The position numbers were made by a program, and so were the translations under genes. From Rhodospirillales bacterium (GTDB lineage: Bacteria > Pseudomonadota > Alphaproteobacteria > Rhodospirillales > Casp-alpha2): 15,108 nt of DNA. Under the pieces are notes generated by a model. It worked only from the letters and a program-made list of their open reading frames with translations, searched no databases and was not told where the DNA came from. The first letter of the stretch is position 1. Each line of letters begins with the position of its first letter. This document shows, one piece after another, positions 13,093 to 15,108 of the stretch. The stretch covers positions 1 through 15,108 of the forward strand of contig JANQIJ010000368.1 in the NCBI GenBank assembly GCA_028282185.1, in the 5' to 3' direction.

Positions 13093-14397
13093 ATGGCGGA
13101 TCGCGATTTGCAGCAGGCCCTGCGCGTCCGATGGCGTTTGGTGCGGGAGGTTCTTGGCCTTGCGTTGCGCCGATTTCAGGGCGATCAATGCCTCCGCATG
13201 GCGGCGTCGCTCAGCTATACCTCATTGCTGGCGGCTGTGCCCTTGACCGCCATTGCCTTCGCCATGTTGGCGGCCTTTCCCGTGTTCGAGGGTGTGCGCG
13301 GCAATTTTCAGGAAATGCTGTTCGCCAATTTCCTGCCCGACGCGGCGGAATCGATGCGCGATTACTTCGACCGCTTCGTGCGCAACACCACCACCTTGTC
13401 GGCGGTGGGGATCGTCGCCCTGGCGCTGACCGCGGTGCTGTTGCTGGGCACGGTCGAATCGGCGTTGAACACGATTTTCCGGGTCACCCAGGCCCGCCGC
13501 CTGGGACCCCGGCTGCTGGTCTTCTGGGCGATCATCACCCTGGGGCCGCTGCTGCTGGGCGCCAGCTTTTCCCTGTCGGCCTATTTCTTCGCGGCCACCC
13601 AATGGCTCGGCGTCGATCAGACCACGGGCCTGTGGACGGAAATGGCCAAGCTTCTGCCGACGGGGATCATGATCGTCTTGCTGACCATGTTTTTCATCAC
13701 CATCCCCAACCGGCCCGTCGCTTTTGCGGGCGCCTTGGCCGGCGCGGTCGTCGCCGCCCTGCTGATCGCCCTGTTGCGCAAGGGCTTCGGCTTTTACGTC
13801 ACCCATTTCCCGACCTACCAGAACATCTACGGCGCGCTCTCGGCGGTGCCGATCTTCCTGATCTGGATGTACCTGTCCTGGTCCGTGGTGCTTTTGGGGG
13901 CGCAGATCGCGGCGACGATATCGGAATGGCGCGAAGCCGGCGGCAAGCCGGTGGAACTGGCGGCGACCTCGGCATCGCGGCTGACGGTCGCGATGTCCGT
14001 TCTGGCCCATCTCTACGACCGGGCGCGGTCCGGCGGCGCGGTCCGGCGGCGCGACCTGATCCGGGGTGCGCGAACCACTTCGGCGGTGCTCGACCCGATG
14101 CTGGAGGAACTGCGCGATCTTGGCTATCTTGAGCGCACGTCGCGAAATCAGTGGGTCCTGGCCCGCGACCTGAACGGTGCCAGCTTGCATCAACTTTACA
14201 TCGACCTGGGGCTTGGCGTGAACGACGACGACGCGACCCTGGATCAAGCCGGCTGGCAGGGCAATCTGGCGCAGCAGATGGCGGGCCTACGCGAACGCAA
14301 TCGCCAGGTCATGGACGTCTCGTTGGCTGAAATCTTGGAAGGCGCCGGCGCGGCCGAGACGGATGGCCTGACCGGGCCGCTGAAAAGCGTTTCGTAA
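13093..14397 (+). CDS. YihY/BrkB-family inner-membrane protein with winged-helix-like C-terminal tail
   Basis: The family is often mislabelled ribonuclease BN; its members are integral membrane proteins of uncertain function. The 434-residue product has about six membrane helices in residues 35-285. Typical family marks are MAASLSYTSLLAAVPLTAIA (36-55) and, in the last helices, FPTYQNIYGALSAVPIFLIW. After the membrane part a soluble tail of about 140 residues contains a run, LIRGARTTSAVLDPMLEELRDLGYLERT in two pieces, that looks like a winged-helix fold. The ATG at 13093 is preferred over an in-frame ATG at 13084, because GGAG at 13079-13082 is properly spaced only from the former. It is divergent from fabI and convergent with the DnaJ-type gene. 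Confidence 0.9.
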   Translation: MADRDLQQALRVRWRLVREVLGLALRRFQGDQCLRMAASLSYTSLLAAVPLTAIAFAMLAAFPVFEGVRGNFQEMLFANFLPDAAESMRDYFDRFVRNTTTLSAVGIVALALTAVLLLGTVESALNTIFRVTQARRLGPRLLVFWAIITLGPLLLGASFSLSAYFFAATQWLGVDQTTGLWTEMAKLLPTGIMIVLLTMFFITIPNRPVAFAGALAGAVVAALLIALLRKGFGFYVTHFPTYQNIYGALSAVPIFLIWMYLSWSVVLLGAQIAATISEWREAGGKPVELAATSASRLTVAMSVLAHLYDRARSGGAVRRRDLIRGARTTSAVLDPMLEELRDLGYLERTSRNQWVLARDLNGASLHQLYIDLGLGVNDDDATLDQAGWQGNLAQQMAGLRERNRQVMDVSLAEILEGAGAAETDGLTGPLKSVS

Positions 14398-14414
14398 CGG
14401 CGGTCGCGCGCGAG

Positions 14415-14441
14415 GCCCGCCCGCCGGCACGACGGGCGGGC
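14415..14441. terminator. GC-rich hairpin between convergent genes
   Basis: Perfect 9-bp arms (GCCCGCCCG at 14415-14423 and CGGGCGGGC at 14433-14441) with a 9-nt loop lie between the stops of two convergent genes. It is a good position for a two-way terminator, but neither strand has a clear U-tract. Confidence 0.45.
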
Positions 14442-14446
14442 TGTCC

Positions 14447-15108
14447 TCACGCCTTTGCCCGGCCTTTTGTCGCCGACCATGTCTCGACGAAGGCACGCAG
14501 TTCCGGATCCGGCTTGGCCGGCAGGACGACCTTGAGCACGACGAACTGATCGCCCGGCGACGGGTGATCCGCGTCGGCGGGCAGGCCTCTGCCGCGCAGG
14601 CGCAGAATCCGCCCGGTGTTGGCGTTCTTGGGCACCGTCACCGACACGTTCCCGTCCAGGGTCGGCGTCATGACCTTGCCGCCCAGAACGGCCTGGTCCA
14701 GCGAAATGGCCAGGCTGGTATAGACATCACGGCCGTCGATCCGCAGGTCCGCGTCATGGTCCAAGGTGACGGTCACCAGGGCGTCACCATCGGTGCCGCC
14801 GCCCAGCCCCGGCATGCCCTGGCCCTTTAGGCGTAGGACTTGCCCCGAACGGGTGCTTTTCGGGATCGTCACCTTGAGACGCTTGCCGTTGGTCATGCTG
14901 ATGTACTTGACCCCGCCGCGCGTCGCCTCCGCCGCCGTCAGCTTGAGCCTGTAGTCGACGTTGGCGCCGTTGACCTTGATCGCGTTTTCGCGCCGCTTTT
15001 TTCGCCGGAACTTGGCGAAGGGATCGGATTTCTTGGGGCCCCTGCGTGCCCGGCCCTTGGCATCATAGCCGGTTGTTCGCGTGCCCCCCCGGGATTGGCC
15101 CCGGGCGT
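14447..15108 (-). CDS. DnaJ/CbpA-like co-chaperone, C-terminal part only
   Basis: J-domain proteins deliver unfolded clients to DnaK and stimulate its ATPase. The frame is open to the right edge, giving 219 visible residues, so an ATG at 14896 is internal. The visible part starts with a basic Gly/Arg/Lys-rich linker (ending KKSDPFAKFRRKKRREN). It then shows the peptide-binding beta domain I with VDYRLKLTAAEATRGGVKYI and LKVTIPKSTRSGQVLRLKGQ, and domain II with DVYTSLAISLDQAVLGGKV and VTVPKNANTGRILRLRGRG. No zinc-finger cysteines occur between linker and beta domains, so this is a class II (CbpA-like) rather than classic DnaJ protein. The J domain should lie just outside the window. Confidence 0.92.
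   Translation of the reverse strand, partial: ARGQSRGGTRTTGYDAKGRARRGPKKSDPFAKFRRKKRRENAIKVNGANVDYRLKLTAAEATRGGVKYISMTNGKRLKVTIPKSTRSGQVLRLKGQGMPGLGGGTDGDALVTVTLDHDADLRIDGRDVYTSLAISLDQAVLGGKVMTPTLDGNVSVTVPKNANTGRILRLRGRGLPADADHPSPGDQFVVLKVVLPAKPDPELRAFVETWSATKGRAKA

Noticed and set aside
13093..14397. Ribonuclease BN annotation for the YihY-family gene
   Set aside because: The sequence is an integral membrane protein without nuclease motifs; the RNase BN label on this family is a known historical misassignment.

Overview
The window looks like the chromosome of a high-GC alphaproteobacterium, probably of the Rhodospirillales. This rests on the GC-rich codon use, the protein sequences of Dxs, TlyA, AroC and FabI, and the pairings dxs-tlyA and fabI/aroC. 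The genus cannot be told from the sequence alone. Both ends are cut: dxs lacks its first codons and a DnaJ-type chaperone lacks its J domain.

Layout. Positions 1-2541 hold dxs (isoprenoid precursor synthesis) and tlyA (rRNA 2'-O-methyltransferase) on the plus strand. Positions 2512-3850 are an AT-rich foreign segment (sampled lines about 40-45% GC, against about 75% in tlyA). It carries one minus-strand gene for a coiled-coil protein with two membrane segments. The segment starts inside the last codons of tlyA and appears to supply a replacement C-terminus, including the codon of the last catalytic residue. Positions 3898-5624 hold a divergent pair: a single-domain rhodanese and a TTC38-like TPR protein. 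Positions 5641-8228 hold a type I L-asparaginase and an AGCS sodium/amino-acid symporter, both on the minus strand, with a strong terminator hairpin wedged just before the asparaginase ribosome binding site. Positions 8229-9458 hold a long control region with two inverted copies of a 12-bp box and then an XRE-type regulator. Positions 9490-10560 are aroC.

Positions 10661-12061 are the most interesting part: a compact plus-strand three-gene cassette of lower GC. A BrnT-type toxin overlaps a CopG-type antitoxin, which overlaps by 4 nt a third gene whose product carries a HEPN-like RNxxxH motif. A palindrome covers the predicted -10 region. The cassette lies between aroC and fabI and runs against both. 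I infer a toxin-antitoxin or defence module with two possible RNA-targeting proteins.

Positions 12144-15108 return to core genes: fabI (minus), a YihY/BrkB membrane protein with a winged-helix-like tail (plus), and the C-terminal part of a DnaJ/CbpA-like co-chaperone (minus). No rRNA, tRNA, CRISPR array, insertion sequence, integrase or transposase was recognised.
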